A DNA stretch of 64,000 bases from Candidatus Poribacteria bacterium (GCA_958295945.1 OY282386.1:1875371-1939370); one strand, 5' to 3'; shown: positions 9,230 through 18,760, counted from the first letter of the stretch. Notes: generated from the sequence alone by a model not told the origin. Numbers and translations: made by a program.

Positions 9230-10880
9230 CTTGTGCCTCCAATATCTCAGCTGCATCGTCAACGCGAATTTCACCGGACAATAGTTTTGGCAGTAAGGTG
9301 TCTCGCAGGCTAGCAAGCGATTCTGTTTCAGATGTGTTTACTACTACGCGGTCGCGTAGGTTACTAATCTGACTTGAAAAAGCTTCCAAAATTTCCAGTG
9401 ATGGGATTACAAGCGGGAATCCACTTAATGTTTTAGCATTGAGACTCGCGCGAGTCGTTCCTATTTCCCTTCCTTTTACTAATTTCCAATAGTTATCTGA
9501 CCGAAGCCAGTATTGTAGAAAGCGCGAGTACTGCACATCTATAGGTCGGAAGCGAATTATATAAGATGCAAAGACTGCATTTAGATCTTCTTCAATCAAA
9601 ACACCATGACCAGGATCCGCCATACGAGCAATCAGAACATCCCCTTTATACAAGCGATATTTGTCAATCTCTTTGTCAGTAATCTCACAGTAAGGTACAG
9701 AGCTCCAGTCAACCCACGCCTGTTTGTTGATGTCAGTAATACGTACAAATTTTGGTCCGACAATTTCGTCCTTTGCCGAGGCAGTATATCCGTATTGAGG
9801 TTGATGAGACAAATCGGCTAAAGTCCCAACCGACCATCCTTCCGGAATTTTCCCCAGTGGAGAATCTTGGAACGTAGATGGAAATAACTTAGCAGTTTCG
9901 GCATCCATGCATGCAGGTTCGCGTCCTTCCAGCTTTGCTTTTACGGGGTCAAAGTTCACGAACCATGATTTGAAAATTGCGCGTGCTGTTGCTTCCAGTG
10001 TTTCATTCATCTGTCGGTTGAGTTCAATTTTGTCGTCAAGTGTGCCGAGGATATGCAAAATGCGGCGTTGTTCCTCAATCAAAGGCAGTGACAATTCAAA
10101 CAAACGCAACGAATTTGCATCTACTCTTTGACGACCCGTAGAACCCTGCATTGAATGAATTGCGAACGTGCGAAAACTCGGATCTCTTGCTAAATAGTAT
10201 ACAAACAAATTATCTGTTTTACCTTTAATCCCAGATAGGACGATAAATTCTGTTGATCCATGCCCAACTTGATTAGGTTTCAGGCAGTCTACATATACAG
10301 TTTTACCATTTTCAAGGCAAGGTGTGATGCGAGCTAAAAGCGTATCCCCATTTTGAAACCGTGCGCCAGAACCGCGAAATTCTTTATATGAATGTGAGGT
10401 AATCTCCCGTCTGTATACTTCAACATCTCGCATAGCAAGATGGAATGCCTCTTTTGTTCTGCAAAGCGTTCGCTGAGGATTAATTTGGACAACATCTTTG
10501 AGTTTCACAACATCCCAAAGATTATTTTTTGTCCTTGCATTCTTGCAAATTGTCACAGATTCTTCATTTGCTTTAACAGATTCTGCTCCCTGTATCACCT
10601 CGTATTCTTCTACAATTATTTTCTTGAATTCTTCCGATATCGTATGCCAATCTAAGACATCAACCCGAATCGGTAGATTGGATTCTTCAAACGCCTCTGT
10701 TAATTGACGTATCTGGCTCATGTTGGATTTTTGATTACTAATTACTACGATATCAAGATCGGAGTAATCCTCGGCTGTCCATTTTACACGTGATCCAAAA
10801 GCGCGAATTTCACATCCAGGGACATGTTTTGCTAATATATGTTGAACTGTTTCAAAATGCTTCGGATTAAGGTCAATCAT
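9213..10880 (-). CDS. hsdS: MNT nucleotidyltransferase fused to type I specificity subunit HsdS
   Basis: One 555-residue frame with two parts. Residues 1-98 are a minimal nucleotidyltransferase (MNT): FGSR (28-31), the paired Asp in DYSDLDIVV (D41, D43) and a third acidic residue D74 in VDVLDW. Residues about 120-545 are a full-length HsdS with two target-recognition regions, each starting like LWDVVKLKDVV and GKIPEGWSVG, and conserved helices LPLIEEQRRILHILGTLDDKIELNRQMNETLE and LRDTLLPKLLSGEIRV. HsdS reads the DNA target for the M2S and R2M2S complexes. MNT proteins are antitoxins that AMPylate HEPN toxins, and the HEPN gene lies immediately upstream with an 8-bp overlap. GGAGG sits 7 nt before the ATG. 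No internal stop or frame break is seen, so the fusion appears genuine. Confidence 0.9.
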   Translation of the reverse strand: MIDLNPKHFETVQHILAKHVPGCEIRAFGSRVKWTAEDYSDLDIVVISNQKSNMSQIRQLTEAFEESNLPIRVDVLDWHTISEEFKKIIVEEYEVIQGAESVKANEESVTICKNARTKNNLWDVVKLKDVVQINPQRTLCRTKEAFHLAMRDVEVYRREITSHSYKEFRGSGARFQNGDTLLARITPCLENGKTVYVDCLKPNQVGHGSTEFIVLSGIKGKTDNLFVYYLARDPSFRTFAIHSMQGSTGRQRVDANSLRLFELSLPLIEEQRRILHILGTLDDKIELNRQMNETLEATARAIFKSWFVNFDPVKAKLEGREPACMDAETAKLFPSTFQDSPLGKIPEGWSVGTLADLSHQPQYGYTASAKDEIVGPKFVRITDINKQAWVDWSSVPYCEITDKEIDKYRLYKGDVLIARMADPGHGVLIEEDLNAVFASYIIRFRPIDVQYSRFLQYWLRSDNYWKLVKGREIGTTRASLNAKTLSGFPLVIPSLEILEAFSSQISNLRDRVVVNTSETESLASLRDTLLPKLLSGEIRVDDAAEILEAQDGGQS

Positions 10881-11286
10881 TACGCGCCTCCAGCATCTTT
10901 AAAAGATACTTGGCATCATGGACAAATTCAGTAGCTTCCGCGAATACAATTTCGGCAGCATCTTCATCGTAGGTGTGAGTTGTACTGTTGCGCGCAGTAT
11001 GGTATTCCATCCAACGTTCCGCATCGGCGATGAGGCGATTTTCTGCTGCCAAACGAAAGAGATTCCGTTGCGTAACACCATCAACAGAAGCAGCACCAAT
11101 ATTTTCTTTAAACCACCGTTTTATCATTTTCCAAGACTGTTCGTAAGCAACTTCAAAGTGTTGAATAACCCCGGCGCGAACCGTTTCCAATAAATCTTCA
11201 TCAGAGTCATCAACTCTACTGGCTGTCTTAACAGAACGTTCCAAACTATCAATAGATTTTGTTAAGCTATCCAATTGTAAACTCAT
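10873..11286 (-). CDS. HEPN-domain protein (HI0074/HepT-like, nucleotidyltransferase substrate-binding family)
   Basis: A 137-residue all-helical protein of the nucleotidyltransferase substrate-binding (HI0074-like) group. The C-terminal part carries R99-N100-x3-H104-x-Y106 (RNSTTHTY), fitting the R-x4-H-x-Y motif of HepT-type HEPN RNase toxins. In that family the Tyr is AMPylated by the cognate MNT. Here the MNT is fused onto HsdS in the next gene. Its ATG overlaps the hsdM stop by 4 nt (ATGA) with GAGGTGA upstream, and its own stop overlaps the MNT-hsdS start by 8 nt, so all three products should be made in a coupled ratio. Toxicity and RNase activity are predicted from the motif only; a plain structural partner of the MNT domain is the alternative. 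Confidence 0.88.
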   Translation of the reverse strand: MSLQLDSLTKSIDSLERSVKTASRVDDSDEDLLETVRAGVIQHFEVAYEQSWKMIKRWFKENIGAASVDGVTQRNLFRLAAENRLIADAERWMEYHTARNSTTHTYDEDAAEIVFAEATEFVHDAKYLLKMLEARND

Positions 11287-12893
11287 TGCTCACCTCTATA
11301 ACCTAACGCCTTTAAATTCTTCTTTATGGCTGCTCCAAGTCGTTCAGATTCTGCAAGCTGCTCATAGAGTTTTTCAGAAAGTTGCGTTATCTGTTCTTCA
11401 AAGGGAATTTCGTCATCCTCAATATCTTCAATACCTACATACCGTCCTGGTGTAAGCACGCATCCGTATTCCTGAATCTCATCAAGTGTGGTGCTTTTGC
11501 AGAAGCCTGGCACGTCGTTATATTCACTTGCCCCCTCATCACCGCGCCATGCGTGATAGGTTTCGGCAATACGTTTCATTTCCGAATTAGTTAACTCACG
11601 GTGTACACGGTCAATCATCTTCCCTAATCTGCGGGCATCTATAAAAAGTGTTTCACCTGTGCGTTTCCGAAAGCGGTGGTTTTCCTTGTTCCTTGCGATA
11701 AACCAGAGGCAAACGGGAATTGATGTAGAATAGAAAAGCTGCCCAGGCAACGCGACCATGCAATCCACTAAGTCTGCCTCAATTATGTTTTTACGAATTT
11801 CGCCTTCGGTTGCGGTATTGCTACTCATTGAACCGTTTGCCAACACAAATCCAGCAATACCGTTAGGTGCAAGGTGATAGATAAAGTGCTGCACCCAAGC
11901 GAAGTTGGCGTTGCCGGTAGGCGGCGTGCCGTAAGTCCAACGTTTATCTTCACGCAATCGGTCACCGCCCCAGTCGCTACTGTTGAAAGGTGGATTGGCG
12001 AGAATGTAATCGACTTTCAGGTCGGGGTGTTGATCGTCGTGAAAACTGTCGGCATGTTCCTGTCCGAGATTCGCCTCAATGCCACGAATAGCGAGGTTCA
12101 TCAGTGCCAATTGCCTTGTAGTTGGGTTAGACTCCTGTCCATAGATGGAGATATCATCGCGCTGCCCCCCGTGTGCTTCAACGAATTCCTCACTTTGGAC
12201 AAACATCCCGCCTGAACCGCAGCACGGGTCGTAAATCCGTCCTTGATATGGCGCGAGCATCTCAACGAGCAGCTGCACAACACAACGAGGCGTATAGAAC
12301 TGACCACCTCTTTTGCCTTCGGCACTGGCAAACCGTGCAAGGAAGTATTCATAAACTCTGCCAAGAATGTCCTTTGAACGATTCTCTTCTTCTCCTAAAC
12401 CGATTGTGCCGATGAGATCGACAAGTTCACCGAGTCGTTGTTTGTCAAGTCCTGGACGTGCATAGTTTTTGGGCAGCACACCTTTGAGTCGTTGGTTTTC
12501 CTGCTCAATTGCAATCATTGCATTATCAATCAGCGTGCCAATATCAGGCAGTTTAGCATTTGATTGTAAATATGACCATCGGGCTTCTTTTGGTACGTAG
12601 AAAATATTCTCTGCCAAGTACTCGTCTCTATCCTCCGCATACGTGTAACGATCAGTTTCCTCTGCAACAAAGAATTCACTCTGAGGACTAGAATATTCTT
12701 CCAGTAGAAAGTTGTACTTTTCCTCAAAAGAATCTGAGATATATTTGAGGAAAATCAACCCCAACACCACGTGCTTGTACTCTGCAGCATCCATGTTATT
12801 ACGAAGTTTATCAGCTGCTTGGTATAGAGTCGCTTCAAAGCCAAGTGTAGCACCGTTATTATTGGTATTTGTGTCTGTTTTCTTTTTTGCCAT
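11283..12893 (-). CDS. hsdM: type I DNA adenine methyltransferase M subunit
   Basis: A 536-residue HsdM. An N-terminal helical HsdM_N domain (about 15-150) precedes the N6-adenine methyltransferase core. Motif I is [10 protein letters not shown] at 222-231, introduced by [11 protein letters not shown], and the catalytic NPPF is at 300-303. It transfers a methyl group from SAM to adenine in the target read by HsdS. It is the first gene of the restriction operon (hsdM, HEPN, MNT-hsdS, SEFIR, hsdR). The sulfatase gene starts about 1.5 kb further upstream and ends 78 bp before hsdM. The Shine-Dalgarno is weak (AAGAAA). No sign of truncation. Confidence 0.96.
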   Translation of the reverse strand: MAKKKTDTNTNNNGATLGFEATLYQAADKLRNNMDAAEYKHVVLGLIFLKYISDSFEEKYNFLLEEYSSPQSEFFVAEETDRYTYAEDRDEYLAENIFYVPKEARWSYLQSNAKLPDIGTLIDNAMIAIEQENQRLKGVLPKNYARPGLDKQRLGELVDLIGTIGLGEEENRSKDILGRVYEYFLARFASAEGKRGGQFYTPRCVVQLLVEMLAPYQGRIYDPCCGSGGMFVQSEEFVEAHGGQRDDISIYGQESNPTTRQLALMNLAIRGIEANLGQEHADSFHDDQHPDLKVDYILANPPFNSSDWGGDRLREDKRWTYGTPPTGNANFAWVQHFIYHLAPNGIAGFVLANGSMSSNTATEGEIRKNIIEADLVDCMVALPGQLFYSTSIPVCLWFIARNKENHRFRKRTGETLFIDARRLGKMIDRVHRELTNSEMKRIAETYHAWRGDEGASEYNDVPGFCKSTTLDEIQEYGCVLTPGRYVGIEDIEDDEIPFEEQITQLSEKLYEQLAESERLGAAIKKNLKALGYRGEQ

Positions 12894-12971
12894 AGTTTCT
12901 TAATTATAGGTTTCCTAAATTTGATATTATTGAATAGATGCATAAAATAATACCACATTTGGTTTAGACAT

Positions 12972-14429
12972 TCAACGTCCAGTAGACGGAGCCTGTGGCC
13001 AGTGCAGCCCACGCTGTCCAGATAAACTACGATTCGCAGATGGACGATATTCTTTGTCAGGCAACCCAACAAGTACACCATCCTGCACCCAGTTTTCATC
13101 ACCACCATAAAGTTCACCAATCAACAGTTCTGTCAATCGGTCAAGTATATCAACATGTTCAGGGGATTCGGATAGATCGTTGAACTCTCTCGGATCTTTT
13201 TCCAAATCAAAGAGTTGTCGGTAGTTTCCCATAGCGTAGTAGATGAGTTTGTAACGACCTTCATGAATCATTCGGGTGGCACTACTACCAGAACCGACTT
13301 CACCGTATAACCATTCACGTTGATTGTCACCTACCATCGGCATTCCGTCTACAGTTTCTGGAATATCAACACCAGCGAGATGGAGGAGTGTCGGCATAAC
13401 ATCTTGCCATCCAACGAGTCGGTTGTCAACTCTGTGGTGTCCTACTCTGTCGTCGCCTGCAGCACCGACAAGGATCATTGGTACGTTAGCAGAATCTTCG
13501 TAATAGAGCCGTTTTGCCCACATCCGATGGTTTCCAAGCATATCACCGTGGTCAGATGTGAATAAAATGATGGTGTTGTTTAACAGACCTTCCTCGCGCA
13601 ATGTGCCGATTACAAGTCGCAATTGATGGTCAATTTGTGTGCAAAGTGCGTAAAACGCTTGCCGTGCTGAGCGGATTAGATTTTCATTGTAGCGTGCATC
13701 CTGCATCTGACGTGACTTTAACGGTAACGGGAGCTTGTCAGTATCTTTAGACCATTCTCCGTGATATGGCATTTCAATGTCAATGTCACGATACATATCC
13801 ATATAACATTGTAGCGGTGCTAAAGGTGGATGTGGATGGCAGTAGGACAGGAACCAGAAACCGGGGCGGGTTGGGTCGAGCCGCTTAATCTGACGCACCA
13901 TCTGTTGGGTGCTCCAGTTAGTTACGTGACAATCTTCGGGTAAGTGCCAAGGTCGATTCAGATAATCGTTGTTGCACATGCCGTGTGCGAACTGCTGCCC
14001 AGCATATCCTCTGTCACCGAGAAAGAGTTCATAATCGTCAATCACACCGTATTGTAATCTGCCCTCCTCACCCAATATCACATCGTCAAAACCGATACGG
14101 TCACGTTGTGGATAAACATGCAGTTTACCGACTGCATAAGCCTGATAGCCTGCATCGCGAAATGTCTGTGCGATTGTGGGAAGTCCATTGATTCCCATCT
14201 TATCGTTGAAAACTCGGTCTTTGTGGGTGCGTGTCGTCGTGCCTGTCATCAAGGTTTTGCGTGCAGGGACGCAGACAGGACATTCGCTGTATCCGTTAGT
14301 AAATCGTGTGCCAGCGCGTGAAAGTGAGTCAAGTGTTGGTGTTTGGATGTCTGGATGGTCATTGACACCGAGTAGTGAGTTGGGCCAATGATCTGTGCTA
14401 ATTAGTAAGACATGGGGTTGGTCTGCCAT
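12972..14429 (-). CDS. sulfatase (arylsulfatase family, Cys-type)
   Basis: A 485-residue sulfatase. The formylglycine signature C53-V-P-A-R57 (CVPARKTLMTG) is present, so a maturase elsewhere must convert the Cys. An N-terminal metal Asp lies in STDHW, and a later metal site is in TSDHGDMLGNH. No signal peptide is visible at the N-terminus (MADQPHVLLI), suggesting a cytoplasmic enzyme or non-classical export. The family removes sulfate esters from polysaccharides, choline or small molecules. The substrate is not readable, though sulfatases of this type are abundant in marine and sponge-associated bacteria. The neighbours (DUF711 upstream, restriction operon downstream) give no substrate clue. 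Confidence 0.93.
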   Translation of the reverse strand: MADQPHVLLISTDHWPNSLLGVNDHPDIQTPTLDSLSRAGTRFTNGYSECPVCVPARKTLMTGTTTRTHKDRVFNDKMGINGLPTIAQTFRDAGYQAYAVGKLHVYPQRDRIGFDDVILGEEGRLQYGVIDDYELFLGDRGYAGQQFAHGMCNNDYLNRPWHLPEDCHVTNWSTQQMVRQIKRLDPTRPGFWFLSYCHPHPPLAPLQCYMDMYRDIDIEMPYHGEWSKDTDKLPLPLKSRQMQDARYNENLIRSARQAFYALCTQIDHQLRLVIGTLREEGLLNNTIILFTSDHGDMLGNHRMWAKRLYYEDSANVPMILVGAAGDDRVGHHRVDNRLVGWQDVMPTLLHLAGVDIPETVDGMPMVGDNQREWLYGEVGSGSSATRMIHEGRYKLIYYAMGNYRQLFDLEKDPREFNDLSESPEHVDILDRLTELLIGELYGGDENWVQDGVLVGLPDKEYRPSANRSLSGQRGLHWPQAPSTGR

Positions 14430-14626
14430 TGCAATGATTTACCTTCCTAACACAGTGATATATTTTCTATTATCCTATCAGATGCTGTGGCAATTGGCAA
14501 GGGAAAAAGGAGCTTTGGTTCTATAGACACAGATATGTGTTCTGATCGCCAATAAGGTAGGTTTTGGATACTATTCTGTTGCCAGGTATTTCGGGTGGGG
14601 TTTTATACCATTAAATGAAATGCAGC

Positions 14627-15757
14627 CTATATTTGCATAACAGCAGTATTTGTCAGATATGGAGATTGGAACTGTGTAATATCCCCTGCCTTCAGTCCGG
14701 GAACAGGAAAAAGACGAACAGACAAAGGTTTGTTGAGCTGAACAGAAAGGGTAGCAACATCAGTCAGAATAGCAGCGATCTGTTCTGTAGTAGCATCGCC
14801 AGGGATGGGGATTGTGTCCAAACCTGTACCGCAAACAGAAGAATAGAGTAGGAGACTATCTAAATTGAAATAACATTCTTCACTACGTTTGCCAAGTCCG
14901 ACATCTTCAAGGACAGGGAGCATCAATCCAGAATATCCACAGAGAGGGAGTGATACCGATTTTAGTGTTCGCGTCAATCCTGCCGCGACTGTCAAGGTGC
15001 CACTGTCACCGAAGCAACCGGGGAGTTGCTGTTCCATAGCGTAGGCGATGCTATCGACACCCATCGGCGCGAGAGAAACGTCTAAACCGATAAACTTGAT
15101 ACCCCATTCTTTTGCTATCGATTCAGCGAGAGCAACAAGTTTCTGTCCTTCTGTCTCCATGATGTCTTTCAGGTTCTGCAAACCAGTTTCTAAATTCGGG
15201 GCATCTTTGAAAGCGTTTTGCACAAAGTCGATCGCTTGCCATCCGATACTGAAGTTTGTTCGGGTGTCGTGCCAGTATGCAGCAGGGAAGAAAGGGGTAT
15301 TCGGTGGGCAGTTCATCAGTGCTGCAAAGCGGAGATTTCCGTATCCAGCATCAGTTCGGTGTGCGATCTGCCGAATAATCTCTGCTGTCTTTTCTGTGAC
15401 ATCTGCGACTAAATGTCCTGATTGTGTTGTCAGGGTGACGGTGGCAAAGAGTATTTCACTTTGGACAATCACATCTGCGACCTGACCAAGGTGCGTTTCG
15501 GTGTGCCGTTTATTTGGTGGGATTGTACCTAAACTAAGGAACTCAATTCCTAATGCCTGTGCATCGGATTCTAACGCAAGGATTGAGTCTAAATTTCGTG
15601 CTTCATTCCATATTTGACTGCTTACACGTGTAGTTTGTACTTCGTATCCATCCGCTTCAAAGTGTGTTCGGCAGGTGGTGTTAAATTCTGCTGCACGTTG
15701 AAGTTGATATGTAGAGAAAGGGAACGGAATGCCTGTGGTAATTGTGCGTATTTTCAT
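14627..15757 (-). CDS. DUF711 family protein
   Basis: A 376-residue protein starting MKIRTITTGIPF, the typical opening of the DUF711 family. That family is related in fold to the pyruvate-formate-lyase/radical group but has no known reaction. Visible segments include FATVTLTTQSGHLVADV, a long IGWQAIDFVQNAF stretch, the central GVDSIAYAMEQQLPGCFGDSGTL (about residues 230-253), and a SVCGTGLDTIPIPGD segment near 310. No membrane segments or signal peptide. About 200 bp of apparently empty DNA separates it from the sulfatase start. The upstream Shine-Dalgarno is poor. Confidence 0.78.
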   Translation of the reverse strand: MKIRTITTGIPFPFSTYQLQRAAEFNTTCRTHFEADGYEVQTTRVSSQIWNEARNLDSILALESDAQALGIEFLSLGTIPPNKRHTETHLGQVADVIVQSEILFATVTLTTQSGHLVADVTEKTAEIIRQIAHRTDAGYGNLRFAALMNCPPNTPFFPAAYWHDTRTNFSIGWQAIDFVQNAFKDAPNLETGLQNLKDIMETEGQKLVALAESIAKEWGIKFIGLDVSLAPMGVDSIAYAMEQQLPGCFGDSGTLTVAAGLTRTLKSVSLPLCGYSGLMLPVLEDVGLGKRSEECYFNLDSLLLYSSVCGTGLDTIPIPGDATTEQIAAILTDVATLSVQLNKPLSVRLFPVPGLKAGDITQFQSPYLTNTAVMQI

Positions 15758-15853
15758 TTATTGTTTTCATTTTTCTGTATTTGAGATTTTAGTATGTAAA
15801 GTATGTGTTTAGTTTTATAGAACATATTGTTTGTTTAATTCTCAATAATCATA

Positions 15854-16825
15854 TTAGGAGTCATCTTCACCATAAAGTCCGAGATTCCGATAGCGTTCAT
15901 AACGTTGTTGTATCAGTTGTTTGTCAGACATCTGAAGTAATTCTGTAAGGTGTTTCTTGATTGCCCGTTTGACGTTACGGACAGCGGCTTCTGGGTCTCT
16001 ATGGGCACCACCGAGAGGTTCTTTTATTATTTGGTCAATGATGTCTAACTTCAGTAGATCAGGGGCAGTAGGTTTATAGCCTTCTGTTGCTTCAGGTGCG
16101 TGTTCTCCCTTATCTTTCCATACGATGCCACTACACGCTTCGGGTGGGGCGACACAGTAAACTGCATATTCCATCATCAATACGCGATTACCGACTGCTA
16201 TTGCTAATGCACCGCCGCTGCCACCTTCACCGATAATAACGACGAGAATTGGGACACGCATTTGCATCATCTCGGCAAGGTTATCTGCAATCGCAGCAGC
16301 TTGACCATATTCTTCAGAACGTAGGTCAAAATGTGCACCCGGTGTATCCACAAAGCAGATTAAGGGACGATTGAATTTGTTTGCCAACTGCATCAGACGT
16401 CTTGCTTTTCTATAACCTTCTGGATGTGTATATCCGAAGTTCATCTCTTGACGTTCTTGAAGGTTTGTGCCTTTCTGCTGTGCAAGATAGACGATGGGTT
16501 GTTCATCAAACCATGCGAAACCACCAATGAGTGCTCTATCATCCCCGTATAACTTATCGCTGCGGAGTTCAACAGGGTCATTAAGAAGTGAATCTATATA
16601 CAGAGAGGCTTGGGGGCGTTGTGCGTGCCGTGCTAATCGCACTTTGTCCCAGCGACTCAGTTTTTGGAACGTCTGTTTTGTCAACGTGTCTGCATTCTGT
16701 TTGAGCGCAGCAATTCCCTCTGTCAGGTCTAACTCTGGATGTTCTTCTGTAAAAACGTCTAGTTGTGAGAGGTGACGTTCTAATTCAATTAAAGGTTTCT
16801 CAAAATCTAATTCTGTTGAATTCAC
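15854..16825 (-). CDS. accA: acetyl-CoA carboxylase carboxyltransferase subunit alpha
   Basis: A 323-residue AccA, normal in length. Signatures include LNDPVELRSDKLYGDDRALIGG, the carboxyl-transfer core YRKARRLMQLANKFNRPLICFVDTPGA and GEGGSGGALAIAVGNRVLMMEYAVY. With AccD it transfers the carboxyl group from carboxybiotin to acetyl-CoA to make malonyl-CoA for fatty acid synthesis. No accD or accBC lies in the window. It starts with GTG, preceded by AAGGA at a good distance. It follows dprA by only 13 bp on the same strand, so the two are probably co-transcribed. Confidence 0.96.
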   Translation of the reverse strand: MNSTELDFEKPLIELERHLSQLDVFTEEHPELDLTEGIAALKQNADTLTKQTFQKLSRWDKVRLARHAQRPQASLYIDSLLNDPVELRSDKLYGDDRALIGGFAWFDEQPIVYLAQQKGTNLQERQEMNFGYTHPEGYRKARRLMQLANKFNRPLICFVDTPGAHFDLRSEEYGQAAAIADNLAEMMQMRVPILVVIIGEGGSGGALAIAVGNRVLMMEYAVYCVAPPEACSGIVWKDKGEHAPEATEGYKPTAPDLLKLDIIDQIIKEPLGGAHRDPEAAVRNVKRAIKKHLTELLQMSDKQLIQQRYERYRNLGLYGEDDS

Positions 16826-16838
16826 AAATTAATCCTTC

Positions 16839-18038
16839 TCAAGTCGTTCTGGCAAAGAGTTTGCCGGGCAATTGCTGAATAACACCTTTGAGTTCTAACA
16901 TCAAAAGAACGCTTGATACTTGACTGATGGGCAATTGCGTAGTTCTGACAATAGTATCAATATGTGATGATGGTATTTCAATTGAATCATAAATCGTTTT
17001 TTCATCAGCAGCCAAATCAGGCGGTGGTGTTACAGGCAATGTCTGTTCAGGTGTTTTTTCTATCGGTTTCGTTTCATTCTTTCCAACTTCAGGAACTTGG
17101 GAAACCTCTCTGTTTTTCTGCTGTGAGGCCGCTGGTTTGGATGCAGTTATTTGATGAATCGTATGTGGTGGTAGTGCATCTATCAAATCATCCACAGTGC
17201 TGATAAGTTTTGCTCCTTTGTCTATCAAACTATGTGTGCCAGTAGATAATTCAGAAAAGATTTCTCCTGGAACAGCAAACACCTCTCTCCCTTGCTCACT
17301 TGCAAGACGTGCAGTGATTAATGCCCCACTCCGATTTGATGCTTCAACGACAACGGTTCCGATTGATAATCCACTGATAATCCGGTTACGTCTTGGAAAA
17401 TTTTCTGACATAGGTTTCATGCCCATTGGGAATTCAGAGATTAATGCACCCGATTCAACAACTTTATCAACCATGTCCTTATTCCCTGCTGGATAGATGA
17501 GACTGAGTCCATTTCCTAAAACTGCAATAGTTCTACCGCCTGCTTCAAGGGCACCGCGGTGTGCACAAGTATCAATCCCTATAGCGAAGCCACTCACCAC
17601 TGTCATACCACAGTTTACGAGTTGGTGTGCTAATTGATAACTGACTCGTCGTCCATAATCTTTAGCATTACGGGAACCGACAATTGCTATGCTGAGATTA
17701 TCCTCTGGTTTCAACTCACCTCTGACATAGAGTATTAAAGGTGGTGTGTCAATTTCTTTCAAAAGTGGTGGATATGCTGCATCATAGTAAGTGATGATCT
17801 GACAACCGAATTCATCTATCAACTCCAATTCGCGTTCTAATGGACATCCAAGTTTTTTCTGCACCAAACAATTCTGTAACTTGGTTGAAACTCCATCAAG
17901 CTTCTTTAATTCTGATGGAGTAGCATTTAACACTTTTTCCGCACTACCCAATATATCGATTAAGAATTGCGCGGATTTTGGTCCTACACCTTGAATTAGA
18001 CTGAGATGGAGTATGTTTTTTGTTTCCTTGGATAGCAT
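16839..18038 (-). CDS. dprA: DNA-processing protein A
   Basis: A 399-residue DprA/Smf. The N-terminal helix-hairpin-helix/SAM-like region (IQGVGPKSAQFLIDILG) leads into the Rossmann-like core with IVGSRNAKDYGRRVS (GSR at 121-123), VVSGFAIGIDTCAHRGALEAGGRTIAVLGNGL and NFPRRNRIISGLS. A Pro/Thr-rich linker (about 300-345) joins a C-terminal winged helix (about 350-399). DprA loads RecA on incoming single-stranded DNA during transformation. Other competence genes are not in the window. It is followed closely by accA. Confidence 0.95.
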   Translation of the reverse strand: MLSKETKNILHLSLIQGVGPKSAQFLIDILGSAEKVLNATPSELKKLDGVSTKLQNCLVQKKLGCPLERELELIDEFGCQIITYYDAAYPPLLKEIDTPPLILYVRGELKPEDNLSIAIVGSRNAKDYGRRVSYQLAHQLVNCGMTVVSGFAIGIDTCAHRGALEAGGRTIAVLGNGLSLIYPAGNKDMVDKVVESGALISEFPMGMKPMSENFPRRNRIISGLSIGTVVVEASNRSGALITARLASEQGREVFAVPGEIFSELSTGTHSLIDKGAKLISTVDDLIDALPPHTIHQITASKPAASQQKNREVSQVPEVGKNETKPIEKTPEQTLPVTPPPDLAADEKTIYDSIEIPSSHIDTIVRTTQLPISQVSSVLLMLELKGVIQQLPGKLFARTT

Positions 18039-18122
18039 TTCCTAATCAATTGATTTCCTTTTACTGACGGATAGAATGGGCAAATTCAATCTTTGAAGAC
18101 TATGCACTGAATAACGTTGTAT

Positions 18123-18704
18123 TCATTGCATTGGCACGGTATCATTTGTTGGCATTGCGTAATAGAGTTCAATTTCCTGTATTTTCCGATATTCTGCTGC
18201 AGTAGGCGCGCCAGTTTCTGAACGTTTATAACGACTTTCTCCACCAACCCGTCGCGAATCCCACCGACGCGGAACTTTCAGCCGAAACTTCTTTGTCACC
18301 ACAGGTTTTCCGAGGGTATATCTATAGATAGGACGCACGTTATCGCGTACATTTGTAACTGTGACCCACTTACCATCTTCACCCATATACTGAATTTGGA
18401 AAAATTCAAGTTGTCCTTCTTTTGCTTTGATGACAATTCGTTGGATGGTTTGTGGGATGTTCCAACTCAAAACCGCTTCAGTGAAGTTGTCTGCTTCATC
18501 TTGTGAAGAACGGTCCTTGGGATCCTCCCGTATCGTAGTCGTTTCTCCTTCCGTATATATATTGTCATCATGGAACTTTGTGTCGGATCCAGCAGCTGTA
18601 ATAGCCACGTTTTCACTCCAGTTGAGCGATGGTGTTGATGATAGGAAACATCCTGACAATCCCAACATAAGAAAAAGGATAATACTTAATATTCCAACAC
18701 GCAT
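18123..18704 (-). CDS. lipoprotein with discoidin-like (F5/8-type) beta domain
   Basis: A 193-residue predicted lipoprotein. Residues 1-20 form a signal peptide ending in the lipobox LSGC (Cys19). The rest is one beta-rich domain opening with WSENVAITAAGSDTKFHDDNIYTEGE, with an IQRIVIKAKEGQLEFFQIQYMGEDGKW core, as in discoidin/galactose-binding-like folds. It is a paralogue of the gene just upstream (18761-19384): both share WSEN near the N-terminus, a RIV(I/V) strand, arginine-rich (R)LKVPRR / RLRVRR strands and an (E)IELY ending. Ligand unknown; binding to glycan or envelope components is inferred from fold. GGAG precedes the ATG. Confidence 0.7.
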   Translation of the reverse strand: MRVGILSIILFLMLGLSGCFLSSTPSLNWSENVAITAAGSDTKFHDDNIYTEGETTTIREDPKDRSSQDEADNFTEAVLSWNIPQTIQRIVIKAKEGQLEFFQIQYMGEDGKWVTVTNVRDNVRPIYRYTLGKPVVTKKFRLKVPRRWDSRRVGGESRYKRSETGAPTAAEYRKIQEIELYYAMPTNDTVPMQ

Positions 18705-18720
18705 ATATTACTCCTCATGC

Positions 18721-18746
18721 TTGGTGCTGGATATGACCAGCACCAA
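18721..18746 (-). other. perfect intercistronic stem-loop between the two lipoprotein genes
   Basis: Perfect 10-bp arms, TTGGTGCTGG and CCAGCACCAA, around a 6-nt loop. It lies between the stop of the upstream lipoprotein gene and the ribosome-binding site of the next. No U-run follows on the transcribed (minus) strand, so a simple intrinsic terminator is unlikely; an mRNA-stabilising or processing hairpin is more plausible. Confidence 0.6.
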
Positions 18747-18760
18747 AGTTCTGTTCTATA

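Noticed and set aside
9230-9316. Longer start for the SEFIR protein
   Set aside because: It would overlap hsdS by 104 bp and lacks a ribosome site, while GGAGG precedes 9229.
18721-18746. Intrinsic terminator between the lipoprotein genes
   Set aside because: The stem is perfect but no U-run follows on the transcribed strand, and a ribosome site follows almost at once.
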